NCBI GenBank assembly: GCA_004762125.1
Contig: SIHQ01000022.1
Span: forward strand, 1-64,000
DNA from: Oceanospirillales bacterium
GTDB lineage: Bacteria > Pseudomonadota > Gammaproteobacteria > Pseudomonadales > Endozoicomonadaceae
Direction of reading: 5' to 3'
DNA length: 64,000 bases
Program-made: the position numbers and the translations under genes
Notes under the pieces: model-generated
Database searches by the model: none
Told to the model about the DNA's origin: nothing
What the model saw: the letters and a program-made list of their open reading frames with translations, nothing else
Shown here: piece after piece, positions 45,441 through 59,441 of the stretch
Numbering within the stretch: the stretch's first letter is position 1
Layout: each line of letters begins with the position of its first letter

Positions 45441-46391
45441 ATGAACCCGAACTATCTGGATTTTGAACAGCCGATTGCAGAGCTGGAAGCCAAGATTGAA
45501 GAGCTGCGCCTGGTCAGCAGCGATGCCGAACTGAATATTACTGATGAGATTTTCCGTCTTCAGACCAAGTGTAAGAGCAAGACTGAAGAAATATTCTCTG
45601 ACCTGTCTTCTTGGCAGGTCGCTCAGTTGTCTCGTCATCCTCGTCGTCCTTACACGCTGGACTATATTGAGCATCTGTTCACCGATTTTGATGAATTACA
45701 CGGTGATCGCCACTTTGCTGATGATCCTTCTATTATTGGTGGTATGGCCCGTTTTAACGATCGTCCGATAATGATCATAGGCCATCAGAAAGGTCGTGAA
45801 ATCAAGGAAAAAGTTCGTCGTAACTTTGGTATGCCAAAGCCAGAAGGTTATCGTAAAGCCTGTCGTCTTATGGAGACAGCAGAGCGTTTTAAAATGCCGA
45901 TTATGACCTTTATTGATACGCCAGGTGCTTACCCGGGTATTGGTGCTGAAGAGCGTGGCCAGAGTGAAGCTATTGCATTCAACCTGGCTGTTATGTCTCG
46001 TTTGAAAGTACCGATTATTTCTACTGTTATTGGTGAAGGTGGTTCAGGTGGTGCGTTGGCAATTGGTGTTTGCGATCAGTTGTTGATGATGAGGAACTCC
46101 ATCTACTCTGTTATTTCCCCTGAAGGTTGTGCTTCTATCCTTTGGAAGAAGGCCGAGTATGCTTCAACTGCAGCGGAAGCCATGGGTGTGACGGCGTCTC
46201 GTTTGAAAGAGCTTGGATTAGTCGATCGCCTGATTGATGAGCCTTTGGGTGGTGCACACAGTGACTATGAAGAAGTAGCCAAGAATCTTGGCGTTGCTCT
46301 GGAAGAAGAGATAAAGAAGTTTGACGGCATCGATGCAGATACTTTAGTTGCTAACCGTTATAAACGTCTCCGTGACTATGGCTCCTTTTGA
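45441..46391 (+). CDS. accA: Acetyl-CoA carboxylase carboxyltransferase alpha subunit
   Basis: ATG 45441 gives 316 residues (E. coli has 319), starting [20 protein letters not shown]. Blocks [60 protein letters not shown] and [15 protein letters not shown] are invariant in the family. With AccD (not in the window) it moves carboxyl from biotin to acetyl-CoA, the first step of fatty acid synthesis. The ribosome site is weak. Confidence 0.97.
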   Translation: MNPNYLDFEQPIAELEAKIEELRLVSSDAELNITDEIFRLQTKCKSKTEEIFSDLSSWQVAQLSRHPRRPYTLDYIEHLFTDFDELHGDRHFADDPSIIGGMARFNDRPIMIIGHQKGREIKEKVRRNFGMPKPEGYRKACRLMETAERFKMPIMTFIDTPGAYPGIGAEERGQSEAIAFNLAVMSRLKVPIISTVIGEGGSGGALAIGVCDQLLMMRNSIYSVISPEGCASILWKKAEYASTAAEAMGVTASRLKELGLVDRLIDEPLGGAHSDYEEVAKNLGVALEEEIKKFDGIDADTLVANRYKRLRDYGSF

Positions 46392-46462
46392 GAGTGGTTC
46401 TTTCTGATCGCTAACTAACTGGTCGCTAACTAAACGATCATAACCAAGAGCCTCGATAATTA

Positions 46463-47806
46463 ATGACAGGCATGCTGTCTCCCGAAACAATTCTACCCTA
46501 TATCACTCCCTATGCTGACAGGCCGCTGCTGGTGGCCTTCAGTGGGGGAGTCGACTCTACAGTTCTTCTCCAACTGCTCGTCGCTCTACGAGCCAGTAAG
46601 CAGTTGCATACCCTGTCGGCAGTGCATATCAATCATGGCCTCAGTGATTATGCTGCTGATTGGTCTGATCATTGTGAATCCATCTGCGAACAGTTGTCAG
46701 TGCCGTTAGTTGTCCGCAAGGTTGCCATTGAAAGCTCTGCTGATATTGAGCTGCAGGCTCGTAATCTCCGTTATCAAGTGTTTGAAGAGCTGCTGCCAGA
46801 AAACGGGTGTTTGCTTATGGGACATCATCAAGATGATCAGGCAGAAACGCTCTTATTCCGATTGTTTCGTGGTAGTGGTGTCGATGGCTTGGCTGGGATT
46901 CCATTCAGTCGAATGTTAGGTCGAGGTAAGTTGCTCAGGCCTATGTTGTCTTTCTCTCGCAAGCAGATTGAAGACTGTGCAAAGCTAAATCAGTTTACTC
47001 ATATCGAAGATGACTCCAACACAGATCAGGCGTACACGCGCAACTATCTGCGACACTCACTGATTCCGGAAGTTGAGCGGCAGTGGCCGGGCGTTAACAG
47101 TCGTCTGGCAATGCTGGCTGATGAGTTAAAAGAAGCTCGTGAGTTGATCGGTGATGTTGTTGAGGCTGAATACGAAAAAGTGGCTGTGGTTTCGCCAGGA
47201 GCTGTCTGGGGGAACCAAGATCTTATTGCAGTGGATCGCATTCAGGCATTGCCATTCAATCGCGTTAACAGAGTGTTAAGGTTCTGGCTGAATCGATATC
47301 AGTGTTCCATGCCAGACAGGCGACATCTTGAAATCATTGTTTCAGAAATCCTTGGTGCGAGAGAGGATGGTGAGCCTTGTTTTAAGCTGGCCGAGTTCGA
47401 AGTGCGTCGATCAGGTAATTTTTTGGTGCTATTAAAAAGTCATCAGGTTGATTTTTTACCAGTAGAGACTCATTGGAAACCTTCTGAAAAACCTCGACTA
47501 ATGTTACCGGATGGCAGTTTCTTAACCATTAATGGGAGCCAGTCAGTTGATTATTTGGGCATAGAAATTACGGTAAAATACCGTGAACATCTGTCTGATG
47601 GTCTGAAAATCCGTGTTGCTGGTAGAAGTGGCAGCAAGACAGTCAAACGTTGGTTGCAGGAGTATCGGGTTCCGCCCTGGATGCGTAACAGAATCCCTTT
47701 TCTTTTTGTTGGTGATCGAATGATTGCAGCAGCCAGTCTGTGGAGTTGTAATGAGCTTGATGTTGCTGAACAAATCATAGCGGCTGCTGTCTGGTCTGAG
47801 CTTTAA
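46463..47806 (+). CDS. tilS: tRNA(Ile) lysidine synthase
   Basis: The 447-residue protein has the PP-loop LVAFSGGVDSTVLLQLL (about 24-40), VHINHGLSDYAADW, and GHHQDDQAETLLFRLFRGSG with FTHIEDDSNTDQAYTRNYLR. TilS-type C-terminal domains follow (KWRVAGRSGSKTVKRWLQE-like). It turns the wobble cytidine of the CAU isoleucine tRNA into lysidine, so it reads AUA. A GATCGCTAACTAACTGGTCG doublet lies in the accA-tilS gap near 46406-46437. Confidence 0.96.
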   Translation: MTGMLSPETILPYITPYADRPLLVAFSGGVDSTVLLQLLVALRASKQLHTLSAVHINHGLSDYAADWSDHCESICEQLSVPLVVRKVAIESSADIELQARNLRYQVFEELLPENGCLLMGHHQDDQAETLLFRLFRGSGVDGLAGIPFSRMLGRGKLLRPMLSFSRKQIEDCAKLNQFTHIEDDSNTDQAYTRNYLRHSLIPEVERQWPGVNSRLAMLADELKEARELIGDVVEAEYEKVAVVSPGAVWGNQDLIAVDRIQALPFNRVNRVLRFWLNRYQCSMPDRRHLEIIVSEILGAREDGEPCFKLAEFEVRRSGNFLVLLKSHQVDFLPVETHWKPSEKPRLMLPDGSFLTINGSQSVDYLGIEITVKYREHLSDGLKIRVAGRSGSKTVKRWLQEYRVPPWMRNRIPFLFVGDRMIAAASLWSCNELDVAEQIIAAAVWSEL

Positions 47807-47813
47807 TCTCTGA

Positions 47814-49580
<1,767 letters not shown>

Positions 49581-49593
49581 GTTCTAACTCTGA

Positions 49594-50553
<960 letters not shown>

Positions 50554-50612
50554 CATTTGATGTTTGAAAGGTGCAGGCATTTCTGTGTTTGCGCTTTTCA
50601 TTATTATTCAAA

Positions 50613-50661
50613 TTTCTTCTTCTTCCTCCTCCTCCTCCTCCTCCTTCTCCTCCTCCTTTCT
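50613..50661 (+). repeat. 49-base pure pyrimidine tract with TTC and CTC repeats
   Basis: The plus strand has no purine from 50613 to 50661: three TTC units, then mainly CCT/CTC triplets with one TTCTCC interruption. It lies 60 bases after kdsA and about 150 bases before the giant kinase start. Such mirror-like polypyrimidine-polypurine tracts are prone to slipped replication and triplex formation. The remaining 261-base gap shows no clear promoter. Confidence 0.95.
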
Positions 50662-50814
50662 AATTTTCTTTTTATTGCTTCAAGCATCCGACTGACTGTA
50701 GAGCTGGTTCCGTTTGAGTAGAAGCTGTACCGCAAATCTTATAGATATCGAAAGATAGCGAATAATTTATTTTCTGCTACGTTCAAGTATCACTGTAAGA
50801 AATATTAAAAGCCG

Positions 50815-53800
50815 GTGCAAAGCTTGAGCTGTTCCAATAAAAAACTAAAAAAAGATAACTCTTCATTAATGGGCTTTTTGTTGCTGGTTATCTTTCTGTA
50901 TCAAAATGCAGCAGGCCACAGCATATCTGAGCCACCTTCCTTAAAATTGAAGTGGCATGTAGTCAATATTGACCCCATACGCCAAAAAACAGATTATCTT
51001 TCAGGCATTATTTCTGATTCAACTTATTTGCCCGACCATTTAAAAACGACTATTCAGCAGGCAATTGAAGAATATGGAGAATCAAATGCACTGGTTGTTG
51101 TAAGTACCGGACGAAAGCCGCCTCATTTTATCGATGTATGTGTCTCCGCCAATTACTCACTACAACCTGATGCTATCAGGAAGTACCCGGTTGTGTTTTC
51201 TGGAACAGATATTGTCAGTCAATTTAACTCGGCACCAATACGGCCGGATTGCTCAAGCCTTGTCACAGATCAGGGAGTAAGTTACCCGTGGTTGCCTGAA
51301 ATAAAAACTGATTACTCCAATGAAAAATCGGTCTACTCGGTAGTGTTATTCGAGGTCGTACCACTGGCGGAAAAATCAGTCAGTTCAGGGTCAACTATTG
51401 CAAAGAGAATTCCTTATAGCGGTGGTGATAATGACTTTGGTTACAAAGGTGGCCCACGATCCCCCCCCTTCTTTTCTCCCAATTCAATGCTTTTTCAGAT
51501 TGATATCTGGTTACAGGTTTATCAACAATACTCCGATTTTTTTGAGTCCTCTCAACCTGATGAAGTTACCGTTGTTCCTGGGGATGTTGACCCTTCAGAA
51601 TCAGAATCAGAATCAGAAATAGTTATCCAGCTGACTAATGAAAGTGGAGAGGTTAGCTCCTGTACCCTGACTCCGGAATTTTACAGAAGCCTATCTGAAT
51701 ATGAAAGCATGAGTGGCGATTTCTGGTACCGACACCTTAAGGGAGATAGAGAGTTCAGTGTTATAGCGGGTCGCCTTCAATCGGCGGGCAGTTGTAATCA
51801 GCTACCAGAAGCCACTCATCGTTTACTGCAAAGCGGACTGATTCAGCAGATTACTCAGCCGGAACGTTATCTGCAACACCGTGCGGTAATAATGCAAAGG
51901 CCAAGAGAAGCGGGAGCAAATAACTCAAAGCCATCAGCAGTGAAGGCTACGGGTAATTCATTAGCGGCTTCAAACAGTCAGAAAAAGAGAAATCATCAGT
52001 CCTGTCGAGTCAATACTCCAATTAAAAATGCTTCTGGCAGTTCGTCCTTAGAGAGTTCCCCAAAAGCTGAAGTTGAGTCACTCAGAAATACCCAGCTATC
52101 ACTACCGGAAGGTAGCAATCCTGTACTTGTTTATCAGGTCAGTAATGGGCAAAACAAACTTAATATACCACTGGCTAAATTTTCTGTCGCTCAGGTAGTG
52201 GGAGATACGGTCTCTTTGGAGGCAAAATCATCTGGGTCTGGAGGTTATCTGGGCATTACTTCGGCTCAGGGAGTAGATAGCGTTATTCACACTCGTCTTT
52301 TGGGGGCCGGAGTCGAAGCTTATACCCTGAAATCTGAACAACAGGAGTTAAAGGCTTCTCTGCCTCTACGTGGGGCCTTGCTCTGGCTACAGATTGATGA
52401 AAAGAAAAAAGCAGCCGTAGAATTTCGTGTCGTGAATCATGGAAAAAAACCGATGATTTACGATCAAGAGCGTAGAGCAGTTTCAATAACCTGCTCTGAG
52501 GAGGGAGTCTACCGGTTTGAAATAGAGCAAAGTAAGTGGATTACAATAGAGCTCGACAGTGGCTTTGTTGATGTTAACTCTCTGGACATAACGATTGGAA
52601 ACTCCGTATGGTCATGGCGTTCGAATAACATTGAATCACGAGCTGATTCAGTCAGCTCTGGCAATATGGTGCTTGTGTTTCGTGGGAACAGTGTACAGGT
52701 TGACTACCCCTTTGCTCTCGAGGGTAGCACCAAGTTATCTACAGCAATAAAGTCATCGATGGGGGGGTTGTTGATAGAAGTGGATCAAAAAATGCTCTCA
52801 ACCAGCGAACTAATGAAAGACGCATTAGAAGAGTATGGAAAATATCGAGCTATCGATACTCAGAAATACTGGGTAGCGGTTCAGAATTGGTCGAAAAAAA
52901 AACAGATTGATACACTATCTCCCAAAATTGAGGATGAGCGTGAAGAAGATTCGTTTCACACGGATCCATCCGAAGAAACTCCTGTTTATGACCTTACGAA
53001 ATTCCTCCCGCAAGTCAGTGGTCTCTCTTCTGTAGAGAGTTTCAAAATAATAGAAGCGGATCGACGGAATGAGCTTTTAAAAAAATTTTCCACGTTTTAT
53101 CCGAAAAGTAGAAAAGGAAAAGGCCCAAATCATTGTCCGATTCTATTGACGTTCCAGCCGCAAGAGCAGGCGTTCAAGGCAATCGTTCAGGCAGCTCGGA
53201 AGTCCGTCAGTCTCAATAGAAACTGTCAAGCTCAAGATAAGTTGGATGAGGATATTGCTCACTGGCTGCTAACGCTGAGAAACCCCACGGAAAGAGAGTA
53301 TTTTCCTCGCTGTATTGATTTTGAAAAAAAAAGTACTCAGAGCGCCCGAAGAAGCTTTTTGGCCTGGAGCCGCATTGCATTTTACCAGCAAGTGCTCCCC
53401 GCTCTGGATACTCAGGAGTGGAGACAGTTAATAACGTCTCAAAACGATTTTCTTCTGGAAGAGATAACCCTTCAGTGGTTGGTGGACGATAAAAGCTGGT
53501 TTTCTGATAACGTCAGGCGAAGAACTTCAGGGAGCGACTCAGAAGGAGCAAGGTTTTCTTTTGCTGCCCTGATGCTGGAAGAGGCTGGGCAAGACAATAT
53601 CAGTAGTGCCGCGAAACCAGTATCAGAAGCAACGCCAGAAATAATAGAAGCCATGCTGGCGGCGCTTCATTTGTGTACGCTTAGTCTGACTGAACAGCAT
53701 GATTTTTTGTTAAAACTGGAGCAGTCTCTGGACAATGAGGAACTATTAAAAAGCTATCTGTGGCTGATGAATAATCGGAATGAGATGGCAATGAGTCGTA

Positions 53801-56163
53801 TGATAATGAAAGGAGACCTTGAACCCATTGAGCGTTGGTACGAATACCCTGAAAGTGAGTTGCCAGAATGGGTAAGAAGACAACTTGAAGAGCAAACAGG
53901 GCGAACAGTAAGCACTGACAATAAAAAACGGCATCAAAGTAAAGCAGAGTTTCGGGACAAAGGACTAGCTAATGATTTAGCAACACAATTTACTCTTCTG
54001 GATACTCATAATGTTGAAGGCTCGGAAAGTCAAGAGAGGCAAGCTATAGCCTTGAAGAACGCATTAATAGAACATCATCATCAAAAAGAGTCTTCAGCTG
54101 AGGGAACTTCTACTGCCGACTCTGATTCAGCCTATCACGAGACCTTTACTTTTGGTGTTGAGTATTCAAGAAAACAGTTTGCCCGCCAGCGTCGAATGGG
54201 GTCAGTTTTCAATTATTTTATTACCCGATTGCTCAGTCGAAATTATGATCCGAGAACTCTTACGTTAAAGGATTTATCTAATGAATCATATCTTGGTTAT
54301 TTGTATCCATTAAACAATTATCTATTAGAGAGTAAGCCTGAAATTAACTTATCCTACCATCCGCAACTGACTCTATATCCCATATCTGTTCAGTGCGATT
54401 TGGAAGCTACAAGCGAAGAAAAGAAACAGGCTCTTGTTTATAAAACGGATTATATAAACCGACAAGGTCAGAATAATTGGTGGGTTAAGAGTTCAGAGGG
54501 CAATGATGCTTGGAAAAAAGAACTGGGTAATGTAAAGGTTTATATTGTAATGATACCTTCCGAGCTGACGCATCTTACAATAGCTCTGGATTCAGAAGAA
54601 GCCAAAACCATTCGCTTTGATATTCCTAATAGGAGTGACAGTAGCCAGGGTTTTATTGGTCATGATGTTTTTACTCATTCAGATAATACAATGACTCCTT
54701 CACAAGTTTCCTTGAACACCAACGTTGAATTAAATAAATTTAATATGGTTTTGACTCCTTTTCTTTATAGTAAAGAACTACTCTCGATTTTTAGCGGAAA
54801 AGCCCGTTTAAATTTATCAAAAATTCCAGTTATTGCTGAGGTTGAAAATATTGCTGACCCACTTAGTCAGGGAGACTTACAGGGTTCACTTGGGACCGTT
54901 GCCATAAGTGATTCGGTTATTAAAAAAATAGATTTTGGAGCTTCTTCGTCAGGGGGCGCGCATGCGATGATTTGCGCTCAAATCGAGTGTCCGACAGCTC
55001 CTGTGGCCAGAACCCCGAGAGAGGGAGAATACCGTTTTAAGGCTCCTGGGTTTCAGTCGGTCGTAATGGATGAAGAACAATCAGCTCATATCATAGGGAC
55101 TGTCTGTGAGATGGCTCCAACAATAAAAGGAGGGAACGGTGAAATTTATCGTATCACTCTTTCTGGAGATGTTCAGAATCAAGAGTATGTTGTTCGAAAA
55201 ACATCTTATCGTAAACATGAATTAGAGTTGTTGCCCAAACTAAAAAACTCTAATGTTATTTCTCTTCTTGCTGCTATTTGGGGGGAGATAACAGACAGTG
55301 GAGGGATTAAGATATATTATCTGCTACCGTCGTACAGTTGTAATTTATTTCATGAGATTGATAGGCTGGAAGGGCAGTGTGTGCTGTCAGCCCTAAGGCA
55401 GATTGAAACTCACTCAAACGTGAGAACTCTAGGTGGCGCCGATGCTAACTTTAAGAATTTCCTGAAAGGGATTCTCAAAGGGTTGGACTATCTTCACTTT
55501 AATCATATTGTTCATGGCGATGTAAAACTGAGTAACGTATTGATTCGAGGGTTGTGTGGGCAGTGTACTAATTTTTTAACGTGTGATTGTGACATCAGGG
55601 CGGAAGCCGTGCTTACTGACTTTGATGCTTCCAGAAGACTTGATCAAAAGAATGGTTGGCCGTTACGTTGGCAAAAAAACTGGCCTGATGGTGATCCCGA
55701 GTTATGGGGAAATTCCGAAGCAATGAAGGCATTTCGTATTTTGTTCCGTTCAGGCACACTCAGTGCTAACGCTCCAGAAATTAACCGATACAGGAAATCA
55801 CGCAATGATGCCATTCTTCCTATCTCTCAATCGGATCCGGAGCTGGTGCGTCGTTTTTGGCAATCATCTGATATTTACAGTTTAGGAATAGCAATTAGGC
55901 TAGCTGTTTGGGGGGGGGGAGTGCCAGAACCTGATTTGAGGAATAACTGGTTCGATAGCTGCTCCGGGCTTTATGGACAAGTCTGTGATGATGAGTGTCA
56001 GGCTCAGTATAAGGCAATGATCAGTGTTGACCCTAGTACTGAGGGAGAGGGTTTCGTCAAAAAGTTTGATCAGTTCATGGAGCAAATACTCTACGATACT
56101 ACTCAGTGCAGGGCTGATCTCCGGCCTACCGCTACGGATATTCTTGGAACCTTGAATTATTAA
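50815..56163 (+). CDS. Giant exported protein with C-terminal eukaryotic-type kinase domain
   Basis: The 1782-codon frame starts at GTG 50815 (ATG 50869 is the alternative). It begins with a basic stretch and hydrophobic core (MGFLLLVIFLYQNAAGHS), a likely signal peptide. Residues 40-1400 match nothing I know; they hold Ser/Glu-rich low-complexity parts, including (TCAGAA)4 at 51595-51618. The kinase domain spans about 1430-1780: glycine loop GGNGEIY (1439-1445), Lys1462, HGDVKLSN (1567-1574, HGD in place of HRD), TDFDA (1601-1605, DFD in place of DFG), APE (1653-1655) and SDIYSLG (1685-1691). All residues needed for phosphotransfer are present, so an active Ser/Thr-type kinase is likely. Four Cys (1581, 1584, 1590, 1592) sit between the catalytic loop and DFD. 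Homopolymer runs C8, G7, A9, A9 and G10 suggest phase variation. No good ribosome site was seen. Confidence 0.85.
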   Translation: MQSLSCSNKKLKKDNSSLMGFLLLVIFLYQNAAGHSISEPPSLKLKWHVVNIDPIRQKTDYLSGIISDSTYLPDHLKTTIQQAIEEYGESNALVVVSTGRKPPHFIDVCVSANYSLQPDAIRKYPVVFSGTDIVSQFNSAPIRPDCSSLVTDQGVSYPWLPEIKTDYSNEKSVYSVVLFEVVPLAEKSVSSGSTIAKRIPYSGGDNDFGYKGGPRSPPFFSPNSMLFQIDIWLQVYQQYSDFFESSQPDEVTVVPGDVDPSESESESEIVIQLTNESGEVSSCTLTPEFYRSLSEYESMSGDFWYRHLKGDREFSVIAGRLQSAGSCNQLPEATHRLLQSGLIQQITQPERYLQHRAVIMQRPREAGANNSKPSAVKATGNSLAASNSQKKRNHQSCRVNTPIKNASGSSSLESSPKAEVESLRNTQLSLPEGSNPVLVYQVSNGQNKLNIPLAKFSVAQVVGDTVSLEAKSSGSGGYLGITSAQGVDSVIHTRLLGAGVEAYTLKSEQQELKASLPLRGALLWLQIDEKKKAAVEFRVVNHGKKPMIYDQERRAVSITCSEEGVYRFEIEQSKWITIELDSGFVDVNSLDITIGNSVWSWRSNNIESRADSVSSGNMVLVFRGNSVQVDYPFALEGSTKLSTAIKSSMGGLLIEVDQKMLSTSELMKDALEEYGKYRAIDTQKYWVAVQNWSKKKQIDTLSPKIEDEREEDSFHTDPSEETPVYDLTKFLPQVSGLSSVESFKIIEADRRNELLKKFSTFYPKSRKGKGPNHCPILLTFQPQEQAFKAIVQAARKSVSLNRNCQAQDKLDEDIAHWLLTLRNPTEREYFPRCIDFEKKSTQSARRSFLAWSRIAFYQQVLPALDTQEWRQLITSQNDFLLEEITLQWLVDDKSWFSDNVRRRTSGSDSEGARFSFAALMLEEAGQDNISSAAKPVSEATPEIIEAMLAALHLCTLSLTEQHDFLLKLEQSLDNEELLKSYLWLMNNRNEMAMSRMIMKGDLEPIERWYEYPESELPEWVRRQLEEQTGRTVSTDNKKRHQSKAEFRDKGLANDLATQFTLLDTHNVEGSESQERQAIALKNALIEHHHQKESSAEGTSTADSDSAYHETFTFGVEYSRKQFARQRRMGSVFNYFITRLLSRNYDPRTLTLKDLSNESYLGYLYPLNNYLLESKPEINLSYHPQLTLYPISVQCDLEATSEEKKQALVYKTDYINRQGQNNWWVKSSEGNDAWKKELGNVKVYIVMIPSELTHLTIALDSEEAKTIRFDIPNRSDSSQGFIGHDVFTHSDNTMTPSQVSLNTNVELNKFNMVLTPFLYSKELLSIFSGKARLNLSKIPVIAEVENIADPLSQGDLQGSLGTVAISDSVIKKIDFGASSSGGAHAMICAQIECPTAPVARTPREGEYRFKAPGFQSVVMDEEQSAHIIGTVCEMAPTIKGGNGEIYRITLSGDVQNQEYVVRKTSYRKHELELLPKLKNSNVISLLAAIWGEITDSGGIKIYYLLPSYSCNLFHEIDRLEGQCVLSALRQIETHSNVRTLGGADANFKNFLKGILKGLDYLHFNHIVHGDVKLSNVLIRGLCGQCTNFLTCDCDIRAEAVLTDFDASRRLDQKNGWPLRWQKNWPDGDPELWGNSEAMKAFRILFRSGTLSANAPEINRYRKSRNDAILPISQSDPELVRRFWQSSDIYSLGIAIRLAVWGGGVPEPDLRNNWFDSCSGLYGQVCDDECQAQYKAMISVDPSTEGEGFVKKFDQFMEQILYDTTQCRADLRPTATDILGTLNY

Positions 56164-58206
<2,043 letters not shown>

Positions 58207-58268
58207 TGTGCAGAGCTTGAATAGCGCGCGATTTGATCTGTGATGTTTAATTAGAGATCTTGTTGCAT

Positions 58269-58298
58269 AAAAAAGGGAAGCTTTGGCTTCCCTTTTTT
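58269..58298 (+). terminator. Terminator of eno
   Basis: AAAAAAGGGAAGC, TTTG, GCTTCCCTTTTTT is a perfect 13-base stem, 62 bases after the eno stop. Confidence 0.92.
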
Positions 58299-58406
58299 AG
58301 GTTAAGTGCCTACGCATACGAATCTATATGTCATTTATCCGTTGTCGAAAAGCAAATGACTGATTCTATGCTCAAGTATGTGTGGCTATACACTTACAAG
58401 GTGATG

Positions 58407-58844
58407 TTATTTAATCCAGCCTTCAGAGACTCTGAGAATATAGCGTTCTATTCCAAAGAGTTCATAATCATAGATATGCTTGTTTAAGCCGATTAACGGG
58501 TCGCACTTGTTAATTAAGTAACTGATTGGTTTGTATAAAACCTGGTGTTGGAACCGATTTAGCCTTGAGTAAGCAATATCTGTGGCCAGTGTTTGGGCCA
58601 CATTATCAGCACAGTGATAGTGGATGGAGACAATAGGTAGGGCTATTGCCACTGTATATCGCCGTAATATCTGTCCAATAGAGTTTTCTGTTGACCTGGA
58701 TTGTTTGCCATAGGAAAAAGGGCCGTCGATATGTGTTCGAACCTTCCTTGATTTGAATATAGCGTCTTTTATTCCACTCAGGGTCATGGAATAGGGCAGT
58801 GTTTTGTATAAGCCTTGAATGATCCGCTCAGGTGTCAGGTACAT
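58407..58844 (-). CDS. Hypothetical protein, orphan
   Basis: The ATG at 58844 follows AAAGGAGGG by five bases on the minus strand, a very strong ribosome site, so the 145-residue product is probably made; the frame is open seven codons more. It begins MYLTPERIIQGLYKTLPYSM and contains SRKVRTHIDGPFSYGKQSRS and RRYTVAIALPIVSIHYHCAD. It is basic, with no signal peptide and no clear membrane helix. I recognise no family. It runs against eno and ftsB, so it is an inserted single gene in an otherwise conserved block. About 260 bases without genes separate it from ftsB. Confidence 0.65.
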   Translation of the reverse strand: MYLTPERIIQGLYKTLPYSMTLSGIKDAIFKSRKVRTHIDGPFSYGKQSRSTENSIGQILRRYTVAIALPIVSIHYHCADNVAQTLATDIAYSRLNRFQHQVLYKPISYLINKCDPLIGLNKHIYDYELFGIERYILRVSEGWIK

Positions 58845-59104
58845 GGTTCCCTCCTTTGTACACAAACTAGTAAGATGCTATTTGGAGTCATTTCTGTCTG
58901 ATAAGTTCTGGTTATGGCTAACAATTGAGTTAGTTAACATAACGATCTGGTGTTGTTTTTTCGAGTAGTAGATAAGGAACACTATTATGAATGTTCTATT
59001 CACTCAGAGGAGGCTTTGATAGAATTTACCGATTACACTTGTCTAAGTAGTGTGCTCAAGGGCGTTTTGTTTGATGACTAATATCGAGGGGCAGAAATCA
59101 GGAT

Positions 59105-59377
59105 ATGCGTAAACTGGTGCACCTGTTTTTACTCTTCATCTTCATTATTTTGCAGGTTCAGTTATGGACAGGCAAAGGCAGTGTTGCTGAACTGGTTGCC
59201 ACGAAGCGGCAAATTGAAGAACAGCAAAGGGAAAACGAACGGCTTTATCGCCGGAATCGGCTACTGGCGCTCGAAGTCGTCGAGCTCCAGAATGGTCTGA
59301 TAACGCTGGAAGAGCATGCCCGTACTGATTTGGGTATGGTCGCCCGTGATGAAACCTTCTATCTGATATACGATTAA
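59105..59377 (+). CDS. ftsB: Cell division protein FtsB
   Basis: The 90-residue protein has a single N-terminal membrane helix (LVHLFLLFIFIILQVQLW), then a coiled coil (QIEEQQRENERLYRRNRLLA) and the conserved ending LITLEEHARTDLGMVARDET followed by FYLIYD. FtsB joins FtsL and FtsQ at the septum and passes the activating signal to FtsWI. It lies before ispD, as in E. coli and Pseudomonas. The ATG follows AGGAT. Confidence 0.95.
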   Translation: MRKLVHLFLLFIFIILQVQLWTGKGSVAELVATKRQIEEQQRENERLYRRNRLLALEVVELQNGLITLEEHARTDLGMVARDETFYLIYD

Positions 59378-59441
59378 GATCCTGTCCCATTCAGCTTATG
59401 CCCTTTAATAGGCTATCTGATTGAATCAATACGGTGGTTAT

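Noticed and set aside
50613-50661. Could the short triplet repeats be a CRISPR array?
   Set aside because: There are no spacers and units are 3 bases; it is a simple-sequence tract.
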